Below the pieces are notes generated by a model. The model worked only from the letters and a program-made list of their open reading frames with translations, made no database searches and was not told where the DNA came from. The position numbers and the translations under genes were made by a program. Of a DNA stretch of 14,272 nucleotides, positions 1 to 6,079 are shown piece after piece. Every line of letters starts with the position of its first letter. Within the stretch, counting starts at the first letter, position 1. The stretch is from Bacteroidota bacterium (GTDB taxonomy: Bacteria > Bacteroidota > Ignavibacteria > UBA10030 > UBA8401), in NCBI GenBank assembly GCA_030824295.1, contig JAVBYA010000428.1, forward strand, positions 1 to 14,272, read 5' to 3'.

Positions 1-898
1 GCACACCGGTGTTGAACGGGATGGACGAGAGCACAGAGAGCGGCTTGTAGCGGAACGCATTGTCGATGGTCCGGGACTCCACATCCACACCGAGCATCGC
101 GAACCAGCTGTCGGTCACCTGATAGGCGATCGTGTTCATCACTCCCCATACCTGTTCGGAACGGGAGCGGACATTGGAACCAGTTCCGAATTCTTTGATG
201 ACGTTCGAATCCGCCGGGACGTAGAAATCGTTCCGGTTCAGCGACCAGCGCACCACGGCACTGTCCACTGCTCCCTGTCCGAACTCCGTGGCGAACCGGA
301 CAACGGCATGATCGTTCTTGTAGCGGCGCGGACCGAGATCGCTCTCATTGAACTGTGCATCGAAGGCGGCGCGGTAATCACCGGTCTCGATGGAATCGCC
401 GCGTGCGTACAGCCGAAGGTTCAGTCCATTATCGTGCTTGGACTGCTGTTCGTCCAACCGGAATCCTGCCATGGGTGTGAAGGAGATATTCGGCGCCGCA
501 TGCACCGTCACGCCGAGCGCGGCGGAATGGATGCCGGCGCTGCTGCTGCCGAATGCCTGCCGGTCGGACAGCAGGAACGAACGGATATCCGCCGCTGCTT
601 CATATGGTCCCCCAAGAGACCTGTTGAGACTCATGGCAATGGAATGCTCATCACGGAAGGAGCCGAACTGACCGCGGATGTAATTCGAGGTGAAATTATC
701 CTTCAGCCGGAACTGCAGAAGTTCATCCCGGTACCAATAGGCTGCATTCGCGGTCCAGAGATAGGTGTTCACGTTCCGTTCGAACCGGAGGTAGGCGCTG
801 TTCGAATCGGAAGCGATGGAAGAAGGACGAAGGAACGATTGCGGCCACACGATGTGAACGGCAGTGAGCAGCAGTCCGCCGAGAACAGCGCACCTCAT
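1..898 (-). CDS. Secreted putative outer-membrane (barrel-like) protein, 3' end missing
   Basis: An open frame of 299 codons with no stop runs off the left edge, so this is the N-terminal part only. The start is the ATG at 898, whose ATGA overlaps the TGA of the upstream epimerase gene (897-895), which suggests translational coupling. The first ~21 residues look like a signal peptide: MRC, then a hydrophobic core (AVLGGLLLTAVHIVW), then PQS. The rest is rich in Arg, Asn, Tyr, Phe and Ser. It has repeated alternating polar/hydrophobic stretches typical of surface strands (for example AYLRFERNVNTYLW, ELLQFRLKDNF and WFAMLGVDVE) and no cytoplasmic enzyme motif that I recognise. I infer an exported beta-rich protein, probably an outer-membrane barrel. 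I do not recognise the family. The reading frame is well supported; the localisation is only moderately so. Confidence 0.75.
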   Translation of the reverse strand, partial: MRCAVLGGLLLTAVHIVWPQSFLRPSSIASDSNSAYLRFERNVNTYLWTANAAYWYRDELLQFRLKDNFTSNYIRGQFGSFRDEHSIAMSLNRSLGGPYEAAADIRSFLLSDRQAFGSSSAGIHSAALGVTVHAAPNISFTPMAGFRLDEQQSKHDNGLNLRLYARGDSIETGDYRAAFDAQFNESDLGPRRYKNDHAVVRFATEFGQGAVDSAVVRWSLNRNDFYVPADSNVIKEFGTGSNVRSRSEQVWGVMNTIAYQVTDSWFAMLGVDVESRTIDNAFRYKPLSVLSSIPFNTGV

Positions 899-1752
899 TG
901 CATACCCGGAAGGTCTGCATGGGAGAAGCGGGGACGGTACCCAAGGAGCCGTGCCGCCTTTCCGTGGGAGATGATCGCGGCCGCTCCGGTGAGGTCCGGC
1001 GCAATTGTTGTAACACCCGGGTAGAATCGGCGGAGGAGTTCGCGGGAATCGAGACCGGTCCAATTCTCCGCCGCAGTGATGAAGAAGACCTCATGCAGTG
1101 CATCCAGATCCGTTTCCACGGCAAGACGGTGCGCTGCTGCCACATCCTGTACATGCACATACGTCCAGAGGTTCTTGTACCACTCCTCGTATCCCTTCAC
1201 CAGCCGTTTGTAGAACTGCACGGGCTCCGGTTCCGGGACCCAGATCCACGGTTCCCGCAGACAGACCGTCCGAATACCGTACCGCGCCGAGTATGTCCGG
1301 CAGATCTGTTCTGCGATCACTTTGCTGAGACCGTACGGGTCCTGCGGACGGAGAGGATGGAGTTCATCGATAGGGGCGTAGAGCGGTTCCATAGCGTTCG
1401 ACATGAACGCGAAACCGAGTGTGGATTCGCTGGAAGTGAACACGACCTTCCGGACATTGTTGCGCGCGGCCGCTTCCAGCACATTGAACGTGCCGTTCAC
1501 ATTCACATCGAACACCCGTTCTGCCGGATCGTTCAACGGATGCGGTATCCCGGCCGTATGGACCACGGCATCATATCCTTTCACGACCGATGTCATCGCA
1601 TCCAGATCGAGGATATCGGCATGGTGGAACTGAGCGCGGTCCTGTGCCGGCGTCACAAGGTCCGCGATACCGACAGTATGCCCGGCGTGCAGGAGTTCTT
1701 CGACGATGTATTTTCCGACGAGTCCGCTGCCGCCGGTGACGAGGATATTCAT
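895..1752 (-). CDS. NAD(P)-dependent epimerase/dehydratase (extended SDR)
   Basis: A 285-residue extended short-chain dehydrogenase/reductase with a Rossmann fold. The N-terminal strand MNILVTGGSGLVG carries the GGxGxxG dinucleotide-binding loop (residues 7-13). D46 (HHADILD) and the HTAG motif (65-68) follow. The SSES stretch (107-110) supplies the catalytic Ser, and Y140-x3-K144 (YGLSK) is the active-site pair. YVHVQDVA (198-205) and GYRP (271-274) are usual late motifs. Likely substrates are nucleotide sugars or sugar acids, which cannot be settled from sequence. The frame opens further upstream at a TTG (1788), but I prefer the ATG at 1752 because family homology begins exactly there. No Shine-Dalgarno is seen; the upstream bases are pyrimidine-rich. 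It lies 84 bp after the radical SAM gene and overlaps the next gene by 4 bp. Confidence 0.9.
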   Translation of the reverse strand: MNILVTGGSGLVGKYIVEELLHAGHTVGIADLVTPAQDRAQFHHADILDLDAMTSVVKGYDAVVHTAGIPHPLNDPAERVFDVNVNGTFNVLEAAARNNVRKVVFTSSESTLGFAFMSNAMEPLYAPIDELHPLRPQDPYGLSKVIAEQICRTYSARYGIRTVCLREPWIWVPEPEPVQFYKRLVKGYEEWYKNLWTYVHVQDVAAAHRLAVETDLDALHEVFFITAAENWTGLDSRELLRRFYPGVTTIAPDLTGAAAIISHGKAARLLGYRPRFSHADLPGMQ

Positions 1753-1836
1753 AAGGGAAAAGTTACGACCTGCGGGGACAAATAACAAGGGAGATGAGCA
1801 TTGCGTGCAGTGCAGCGGATTCGGCGAACGGCATCA

Positions 1837-2898
1837 TTACGAACCGAACAGGTCGATCTGTCCGTCCCTGCGGTTGATGAAGAGGTCCTTCCGGAGCCGC
1901 GAATCCCGGGCGTTGATGCCGTATTTTGCACAGGTCAGATCGAACAGCTGTGCGATGGAATCGGCGATCTCGCCGGTGCCGGTCATCCGTTTCCCGAATT
2001 CGGCGGTGTTCATCTTCCCTTCCCTGATCTCTTTGATCCGGTTGATCACTTTTTCCGCCCGGTCCGGGAATTCCCTGTGCAGCCATTCCACGAACAGGTC
2101 CTTCACACCATGCGGCAGACGCACCATGGTATAGAAGGCGAACCCTGCACCGTTCTCCTGTGCCCGCTTCAGGATCGCCGGCATCTCACTGTCGTTCAGT
2201 CCCGGTATGACCGGTGCAAGACTGACGCCGACGGGGATCCCGGCGGCAGCGAGTGTCTCGATCGTCTTGAGCCGCTGCTCCGGTGCGGAGGTGCGCGGTT
2301 CCATCACGCGGTGGAGTGAGGCATCCAATGTCGTGATGGAGACGGTGACATTCACCAACTGCAGTTGTGCGAGTTCGGATAGGAGGTCGATGTCGCGCGT
2401 GACCATGGCATTCTTGGTGATGACGCCGACGGGATTCCGGAAACGAAGGAGCACTTCCAGACATTTGCGGGTGAGCTGCAGTTTCCGTTCGATGGGTTGA
2501 TAACAATCCGTATTGCCGGAGAGGGAGATGGCGGAGGGCTTCCAGGATTTCTTTTGGAACTCCTGCTCCAGCAGCTGGGCGATCTCCGGTTTCACCATGA
2601 TCTTGGATTCGAAATCGAGTCCGGCGGAGAATCCCAGATACTCATGCGACGGACGGGCGTAGCAATAGATGCATCCGTGCTCGCAGCCGCGGTACGGGTT
2701 CAGATCGTACGTGAAACCGATGTCCGGCGAATCGTTCTTGGCCAATGCGGTGCGTGCCGTATCACGGAAGTATTTCGTAACGACACGCCGTTCATGATCG
2801 AGTTCCTCATCCAGCAGTTCGTACGAAGCTTTCTCGAACCGGTTGGGAGGGTTGGTGCCGGTCCCCCGTCCTTTGGGTGATGTGGGCCGTTCATTCAT
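1837..2898 (-). CDS. SplB-like radical SAM protein, PA0069/Rv2578c family
   Basis: A 353-residue radical SAM protein. The [4Fe-4S]/SAM-binding motif C72-x3-C76-x2-C79 lies in PYRGCEHGCIYCYARP, followed by SHEYLGF. The SGNTDCYQPIE block (127-137) and a later GVSLAPVIPGLND block are characteristic of the SplB-like COG1533 group, specifically the PA0069/Rv2578c type. The substrate of this family is unknown to me. It is not a proven spore photoproduct lyase, since the organism shows no sign of sporulation. The frame is open upstream to 3087, inside the kinase gene, but those residues are low-complexity shadow sequence. The ATG at 2898 begins MNERPTSPKGRG, the usual N-terminal style of the family. 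It lies 28 bp after the kinase gene, so it is probably transcribed with the two-component pair. Confidence 0.9.
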   Translation of the reverse strand: MNERPTSPKGRGTGTNPPNRFEKASYELLDEELDHERRVVTKYFRDTARTALAKNDSPDIGFTYDLNPYRGCEHGCIYCYARPSHEYLGFSAGLDFESKIMVKPEIAQLLEQEFQKKSWKPSAISLSGNTDCYQPIERKLQLTRKCLEVLLRFRNPVGVITKNAMVTRDIDLLSELAQLQLVNVTVSITTLDASLHRVMEPRTSAPEQRLKTIETLAAAGIPVGVSLAPVIPGLNDSEMPAILKRAQENGAGFAFYTMVRLPHGVKDLFVEWLHREFPDRAEKVINRIKEIREGKMNTAEFGKRMTGTGEIADSIAQLFDLTCAKYGINARDSRLRKDLFINRRDGQIDLFGS

Positions 2899-2926
2899 CA
2901 GCGTATCGGCCGTTGACGGCGATTGT

Positions 2927-3940
2927 TCATTCGACCCCCGTGCGGCTGATCGAAAAGGTGAAAGTGGTACCGATCCCGACCGAACTTTCCACCGTGATGT
3001 TCGAACCGTGCGCTTCCACGATATGCTTGACGATGGCAAGACCGAGGCCGGAGCCGCCGACATCGCGGTTACGATCCTTGTCCACACGATAGAACCGCTC
3101 GAAGATCCTCGGCAGATGCTGCGGTGCGATACCGATGCCGGTATCCTTCACGATGATCTCGGCACGATCAGCAGTCGATGTGAGGGTCAGTGTGACGGTC
3201 CCCCCTTTTTCAGAATATTTGATGGCGTTCTCCATCAAATTCACTGCCACTTGCCGGAGCCGTTCTTTGTCCCCGAACACTTCCAGGGGCGCATCGGTCG
3301 GACCGTTGTAGGTCACTGTGATCCGGCGCTGCTCCGCATAGGTCTGCATATCCGCCGCAGCAGCCTGGAGGACCGGCACAATGTCGAAGAAACGAAGTCG
3401 CAGTTTCATCTCGCCGGATTCGATGCGGGAGATATCGATGAGTTCTTCGAGCAGCGAATTGAGCCGCTCGATATTATTGAGCGCCTTGGCGAGGAAGTCC
3501 CGGTTCACCTTCTTATCATCCACCGCGCCGTGCAGCAGTGTCTCGATGAGTCCCTGCGTGGAGAAGAGCGGCGTCCGCAGTTCGTGCGAGACATTCCCGA
3601 GGAACTCGCTCCGCACCCCCTCCAGTTTCCTCATGCGGCTGATGTCCGTGCGGAACGATTCAAGCATGGTATTGAATGAAACGGAAAGGTTCTGGAACTC
3701 TTCCGAAGAACTGGCGATGAACCGTTCGACCGATGCCCTGTCCTCCTGCGCATCGACCACCCGCTGTATGCGAAGGAGCGGACGGTAGACGAAGAAATAC
3801 AGGATGCCGTACGACAGCAGCACAGCGCCGAGCAGGATGGCGACCGATAACAGGAATGTAGGATGGAAATAGAACGCGGTCGCACCGCCGACGGCAGCGA
3901 TGAGTGCAGAGACAAGAAGTTGGAATCGAAGGGAATACAT
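2927..3940 (-). CDS. phoR: PhoR-like membrane sensor histidine kinase
   Basis: A 337-residue histidine kinase. Two hydrophobic segments (about 7-24 and 28-52) are separated by only a few residues (FYFHP), so there is almost no periplasmic domain. A HAMP-like linker (about 53-108) leads to the dimerisation/phosphoacceptor domain with the H box FLGNVSHELRTPL (phospho-acceptor H119). The catalytic ATPase domain has the N box NLMENAIKYS (N238), the G1 box DTGIGIAP (266-273), the F box RIFERFYRVD and the G2 box GGSGLGLAIVKHIVE. I see no PAS domain, which E. coli PhoR has, and the protein is about 90 residues shorter. It should phosphorylate the regulator encoded 60 bp upstream. The symbol rests on architecture, the partner gene and the Pho-box-like repeats; another stimulus is possible. 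No Shine-Dalgarno precedes the ATG. Confidence 0.85.
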   Translation of the reverse strand: MYSLRFQLLVSALIAAVGGATAFYFHPTFLLSVAILLGAVLLSYGILYFFVYRPLLRIQRVVDAQEDRASVERFIASSSEEFQNLSVSFNTMLESFRTDISRMRKLEGVRSEFLGNVSHELRTPLFSTQGLIETLLHGAVDDKKVNRDFLAKALNNIERLNSLLEELIDISRIESGEMKLRLRFFDIVPVLQAAAADMQTYAEQRRITVTYNGPTDAPLEVFGDKERLRQVAVNLMENAIKYSEKGGTVTLTLTSTADRAEIIVKDTGIGIAPQHLPRIFERFYRVDKDRNRDVGGSGLGLAIVKHIVEAHGSNITVESSVGIGTTFTFSISRTGVE

Positions 3941-3961
3941 TGGTGTGAAGATAACTGTTTT

Positions 3962-3992
3962 CGGTGAATAATGCTCCCCGAAACGTTCACCG
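3962..3992. repeat. Inverted repeat in the regulator-kinase intergenic gap
   Basis: CGGTGAA (3962-3968) and TTCACCG (3986-3992) are perfect 7-bp inverted arms around a 17-nt loop, in the 60 bp between the response-regulator stop and the kinase start. The right arm overlaps a 10-bp palindrome CCGGTACCGG (3990-3999). The sequence is directly visible but its role is not. It could be an intra-operon RNA hairpin adjusting kinase level or mRNA stability, or a chance repeat. There is no U-tract on the minus strand after it, so it is not a classical terminator. Confidence 0.35.
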
Positions 3993-4000
3993 GTACCGGA

Positions 4001-4693
4001 TCACAGTTCCTTCATCCGGTATCCGACCCCTTTGATGGTATCGATATAGTCAGCGTGGGCGCCGAGTTTTTCGCGGATCTTCCGGATGTGCACATCCACC
4101 GTCCGGTCGATCACAAAGACATCACTCCCCCAGATCTGCGAAAGGAGTGTTTCGCGGGTGACGACCTTACCGGCATTGCGGACGAGGTACGAGAGGACCT
4201 CGAATTCCTTCTTCGGGAAGAAGACCTCTTTCTTGCTGATGAAGACCTTGTACTGCGAACGATTGATCTCCAGGATGCCGTGCCGGACGGTGTCTGTTGC
4301 TGCGGTATCCTCTCCGCCGGCAGCCCCTTTCTTCCGGAGGGTCAGTTTGATGCGGGCGATGAGTTTCGGTAGACTGACCGGTTTGGTGATGTAATCATCC
4401 GCTCCGAGTTCCAGACCCACTACTTCATCCACATCGGTACCCCGGGCGGTCAGGAAGATGACGGGGATCTTTGCGGTGACCGGGTTCTTCTTCAGCACGC
4501 GGACCGCTTCCAGTCCGTCCATCTCCGGCATCATCACGTCGAGCAGTATCAGGCTGGGTTGTTTCTTGGCGAGGGCGACCGCTTCGGCGCCGTTCTTTGC
4601 AGCGAGCACATCGAAGCCTTCTTTTTCGAGGTTGTATCGGAGGAAATCTATGATGTCGCGTTCATCGTCGGCGATCAGGATCTTCTGTTTCAT
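4001..4693 (-). CDS. phoB: OmpR/PhoB-family response regulator
   Basis: A 230-residue two-domain response regulator. The receiver domain (1-120) has the acidic pair D9/D10, phospho-acceptor D52 (LILLDVMMPEMDG), T82 (FLTARG) and K104 (YITKPV), all as expected. The DNA-binding domain (about 132-230) is an OmpR/PhoB winged helix, with FEVLSYLVRNAGKVVTRE, the recognition-helix region DRTVDVHIRKIREKL and the C-terminal GVGYRM hairpin. Its length matches PhoB/PhoP. A clear Shine-Dalgarno (AAAGGA, 4699-4704) precedes the ATG, the best of any gene here apart from the heptosyltransferase. The paired kinase follows 60 bp downstream. An 11-bp-spaced TTAACA direct repeat upstream suggests autoregulation by the phosphorylated protein. 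The phoB assignment over other OmpR-class members is likely but not proven. Confidence 0.9.
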   Translation of the reverse strand: MKQKILIADDERDIIDFLRYNLEKEGFDVLAAKNGAEAVALAKKQPSLILLDVMMPEMDGLEAVRVLKKNPVTAKIPVIFLTARGTDVDEVVGLELGADDYITKPVSLPKLIARIKLTLRKKGAAGGEDTAATDTVRHGILEINRSQYKVFISKKEVFFPKKEFEVLSYLVRNAGKVVTRETLLSQIWGSDVFVIDRTVDVHIRKIREKLGAHADYIDTIKGVGYRMKEL

Positions 4694-4698
4694 GCAGT

Positions 4699-4744
4699 TC
4701 CTTTCGAATCACCACAATATAGAGAAGTATGATCCCTCATCCTA
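4699..4744 (-). promoter_or_regulatory. Candidate promoter and ribosome binding site of the regulator gene
   Basis: On the minus strand upstream of the regulator ATG I see the ribosome binding site AAAGGA (4704-4699) 5 nt from the start codon, and two possible -10 elements. TATATT (4721-4716) would give a short leader of ~16 nt but has no good -35. TAGGAT (4744-4739) sits 9 bp after the second TTAACA repeat, the geometry expected when an OmpR-class activator stands in for the -35 element. The ribosome binding site is convincing; the choice of -10 is a guess. Confidence 0.4.
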
Positions 4745-4753
4745 CGTGCGCTG

Positions 4754-4770
4754 TGTTAAGCGATTGTTAA
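4754..4770 (-). promoter_or_regulatory. Pho-box-like direct repeat (TTAACA-N5-TTAACA)
   Basis: Two identical hexamers, TTAACA at 4770-4765 and TTAACA at 4759-4754 on the minus strand, are separated by ATCGC, giving an exact 11-bp period. PhoB/PhoP proteins of the OmpR class bind tandem half-sites at one helical turn, and the Bacillus PhoP half-site is TT(A/C/T)ACA, which fits both copies. The repeats lie 61-77 bp upstream of the regulator start, in a gap whose only downstream gene on that strand is the regulator, since the upstream triphosphatase gene ends at 4780. I infer autoregulation and phosphate control. TTAACA is also close to a sigma-70 -35 hexamer, so a plain promoter is the main alternative. 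Confidence 0.5.
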
Positions 4771-4779
4771 TTCTTCGTG

Positions 4780-5334
4780 TCACCTTCCTGCATACACCAC
4801 ACTGTTCAGGAACGGCATCAACGCGAACGTGGTCGCGGCCATGAACGAATCCTCCCGCGTGACAATGTCGTTCGTCAGCGCTCCGTATGTTCCCTGCCGA
4901 TTCCGGATATCCGCACCGCTCATGAACTGGTCGATCGCGGACCCAAGGCTCAATCCTTCTGTTTCGACCATCGCTCGAAGGGATGCCGGGATCTCCAGCG
5001 CACCCGAACTTCCGAAGTATGTCCGGTTGCCGTCATACAGACATGTCCAGCTCTGCAGGAACATCGCACCGTGTTCCCGGAAGAGTCCCCCCTCCACTCC
5101 GACCGAGACCGTCCGCAGGAGAGCATCCTGCGCGAACACTTGTTCTGCCCGCTGACGGGCGCCGCGCATCGTCTCTTCAATGGACATCGGTGTCTCAGCC
5201 ACACCGCTCTCTGCCGGTTTCGTTTCGAACCGGAATGATGCCGGATCGAATCCGAACGCGGGAGCGACGGAGCGGAATGCGTTCGTGACGCCGTTGATCT
5301 TCGGCGTTCGTGTGCTGGCAATGATGACCAGCAT
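4780..5334 (-). CDS. yjjX: Inosine/xanthosine triphosphatase (YjjX/DUF84 family)
   Basis: A 184-residue homologue of the YjjX non-canonical purine NTP phosphatase, which hydrolyses ITP/XTP to the diphosphate and phosphate and so cleans the nucleotide pool. Family landmarks are the N-terminal ASTRTPKINGVTNAF (residues 6-20, standing in for the usual STNPxKxxAV), PMSIEETMRGARQRA (49-63), SVGVEGGLF (77-85, with E81), and NRQGTYGALTNDIVTRE (145-161). The length is normal for the family. The ATG follows the TAG of the cytidine deaminase directly, with no intervening base, so the two are almost certainly co-transcribed and joined by theme (nucleotide housekeeping). One oddity is Arg/Thr in place of the usual Asn in the STNP motif. 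Confidence 0.85.
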   Translation of the reverse strand: MLVIIASTRTPKINGVTNAFRSVAPAFGFDPASFRFETKPAESGVAETPMSIEETMRGARQRAEQVFAQDALLRTVSVGVEGGLFREHGAMFLQSWTCLYDGNRTYFGSSGALEIPASLRAMVETEGLSLGSAIDQFMSGADIRNRQGTYGALTNDIVTREDSFMAATTFALMPFLNSVVYAGR

Positions 5335-5745
5335 CTATTTCTTCTTCAGTTTATCGAGCGCCGGCGGCGTCGGGAATATCTTGCCGAACCGTACGGACCG
5401 GGTTTTCCCGGCGGTATTCACCAGGATGATCTCTGTATCGCCGTCCGCGAATTCCGAGATCACCTGACGGCAGGCACCGCACGGTGTCAGGAATCCCTGC
5501 TCATCGGACGACACGGCGACAGCGATGATCTTCCGCTTACCTGCGAAGGCGGCTTGAAAAACTGCATTCCGCTCCGCACAAATGGCGAGTCCATACGAGG
5601 AGTTCTCCACATTGCAGCCGGAGAAGAGCGTCCCGTCTTCGGTGAGGATGCAGGCACCGACGCGGAATCGGGAGTAGGGTGAGTAAGAGGTCGCCTTGGC
5701 GTCCAGCGCGCGGCGGATCATTTCAGCACGAAGTTGTTTGTTCAT
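5335..5745 (-). CDS. cdd: Cytidine deaminase (small tetrameric, zinc-dependent)
   Basis: A 136-residue cytidine deaminase that converts cytidine/deoxycytidine to uridine/deoxyuridine in pyrimidine salvage. SPYSRFRVGA (22-31) and GCNVENSSYG (43-52) form the nucleoside-binding part. CAERNAVF (C56, catalytic E58) and PCGACRQV (C89, C92) give three cysteine zinc ligands, the pattern of the homotetrameric class. The frame is open to 5862, but homology starts at MNKQL, so I choose the ATG at 5745, preceded by a weak AGGGG. FPTPPALDKLKKK ends the protein, a common tail for this family. It lies 28 bp after the DUF971 gene and abuts the triphosphatase gene. Confidence 0.93.
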   Translation of the reverse strand: MNKQLRAEMIRRALDAKATSYSPYSRFRVGACILTEDGTLFSGCNVENSSYGLAICAERNAVFQAAFAGKRKIIAVAVSSDEQGFLTPCGACRQVISEFADGDTEIILVNTAGKTRSVRFGKIFPTPPALDKLKKK

Positions 5746-5773
5746 AGACCCCTGTGGTGGAGATGGAGAACAT

Positions 5774-6079
5774 TCACTGGTGATTGGAATGGAGGGTACG
5801 TAAATACTCCCAGGAATACAATCCCGTCGCATGTCCATCCCCCCACGATATCTGGATGGCATAGCTGCCCACCGGCACGATCCCCTGGATGCGGTAATGT
5901 CCCGGCAGTTTCGGTTTCACCACCGGCAGGATCTGCTGCATCAGGATGGTCTCCCCTTTGCATTCTGCGCACGGGCATTCGTCGCGCAGGAGCGTGATGG
6001 CGAGCGGAGTGACCGTCTGATCGTCCCAGGTGAACGTGAGCGTTTCAGCATCGGTCTGTTTGATGGCGGTCGGTTTCAT
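5774..6079 (-). CDS. DUF971 / GBBH-like N-terminal zinc-domain protein
   Basis: A 101-residue stand-alone protein of the DUF971 (gamma-butyrobetaine hydroxylase-like N-terminal) family. The signature LLRDECPCAECKGE carries C35, C37 and C40, and H83 lies in GDGHATGLYSWEYLR. Together these match the three-Cys-one-His zinc site of the N-terminal domain of human gamma-butyrobetaine hydroxylase. No catalytic dioxygenase domain follows, so it is not itself that enzyme. In bacteria the domain also occurs fused to, or near, Mrp/ApbC-type iron-sulfur proteins, and its role is unresolved. The ATG at 6079 overlaps the MFS gene stop as ATGA. A longer open frame continues upstream in this phase through the MFS gene, but it is antifamilial shadow sequence. 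Confidence 0.85.
   Translation of the reverse strand: MKPTAIKQTDAETLTFTWDDQTVTPLAITLLRDECPCAECKGETILMQQILPVVKPKLPGHYRIQGIVPVGSYAIQISWGDGHATGLYSWEYLRTLHSNHQ

Noticed and set aside
308..1024. Plus-strand open frame at the left edge.
   Set aside because: The minus-strand frame over the same bases has a signal peptide, coherent composition and a 4-bp coupled start; the plus frame has no recognisable features and runs into the epimerase gene.
2899..3087. 63-codon N-terminal extension of the radical SAM protein.
   Set aside because: It lies within the kinase gene, is Ser/Arg-rich without homology, and the family's N-terminus begins at the ATG at 2898.
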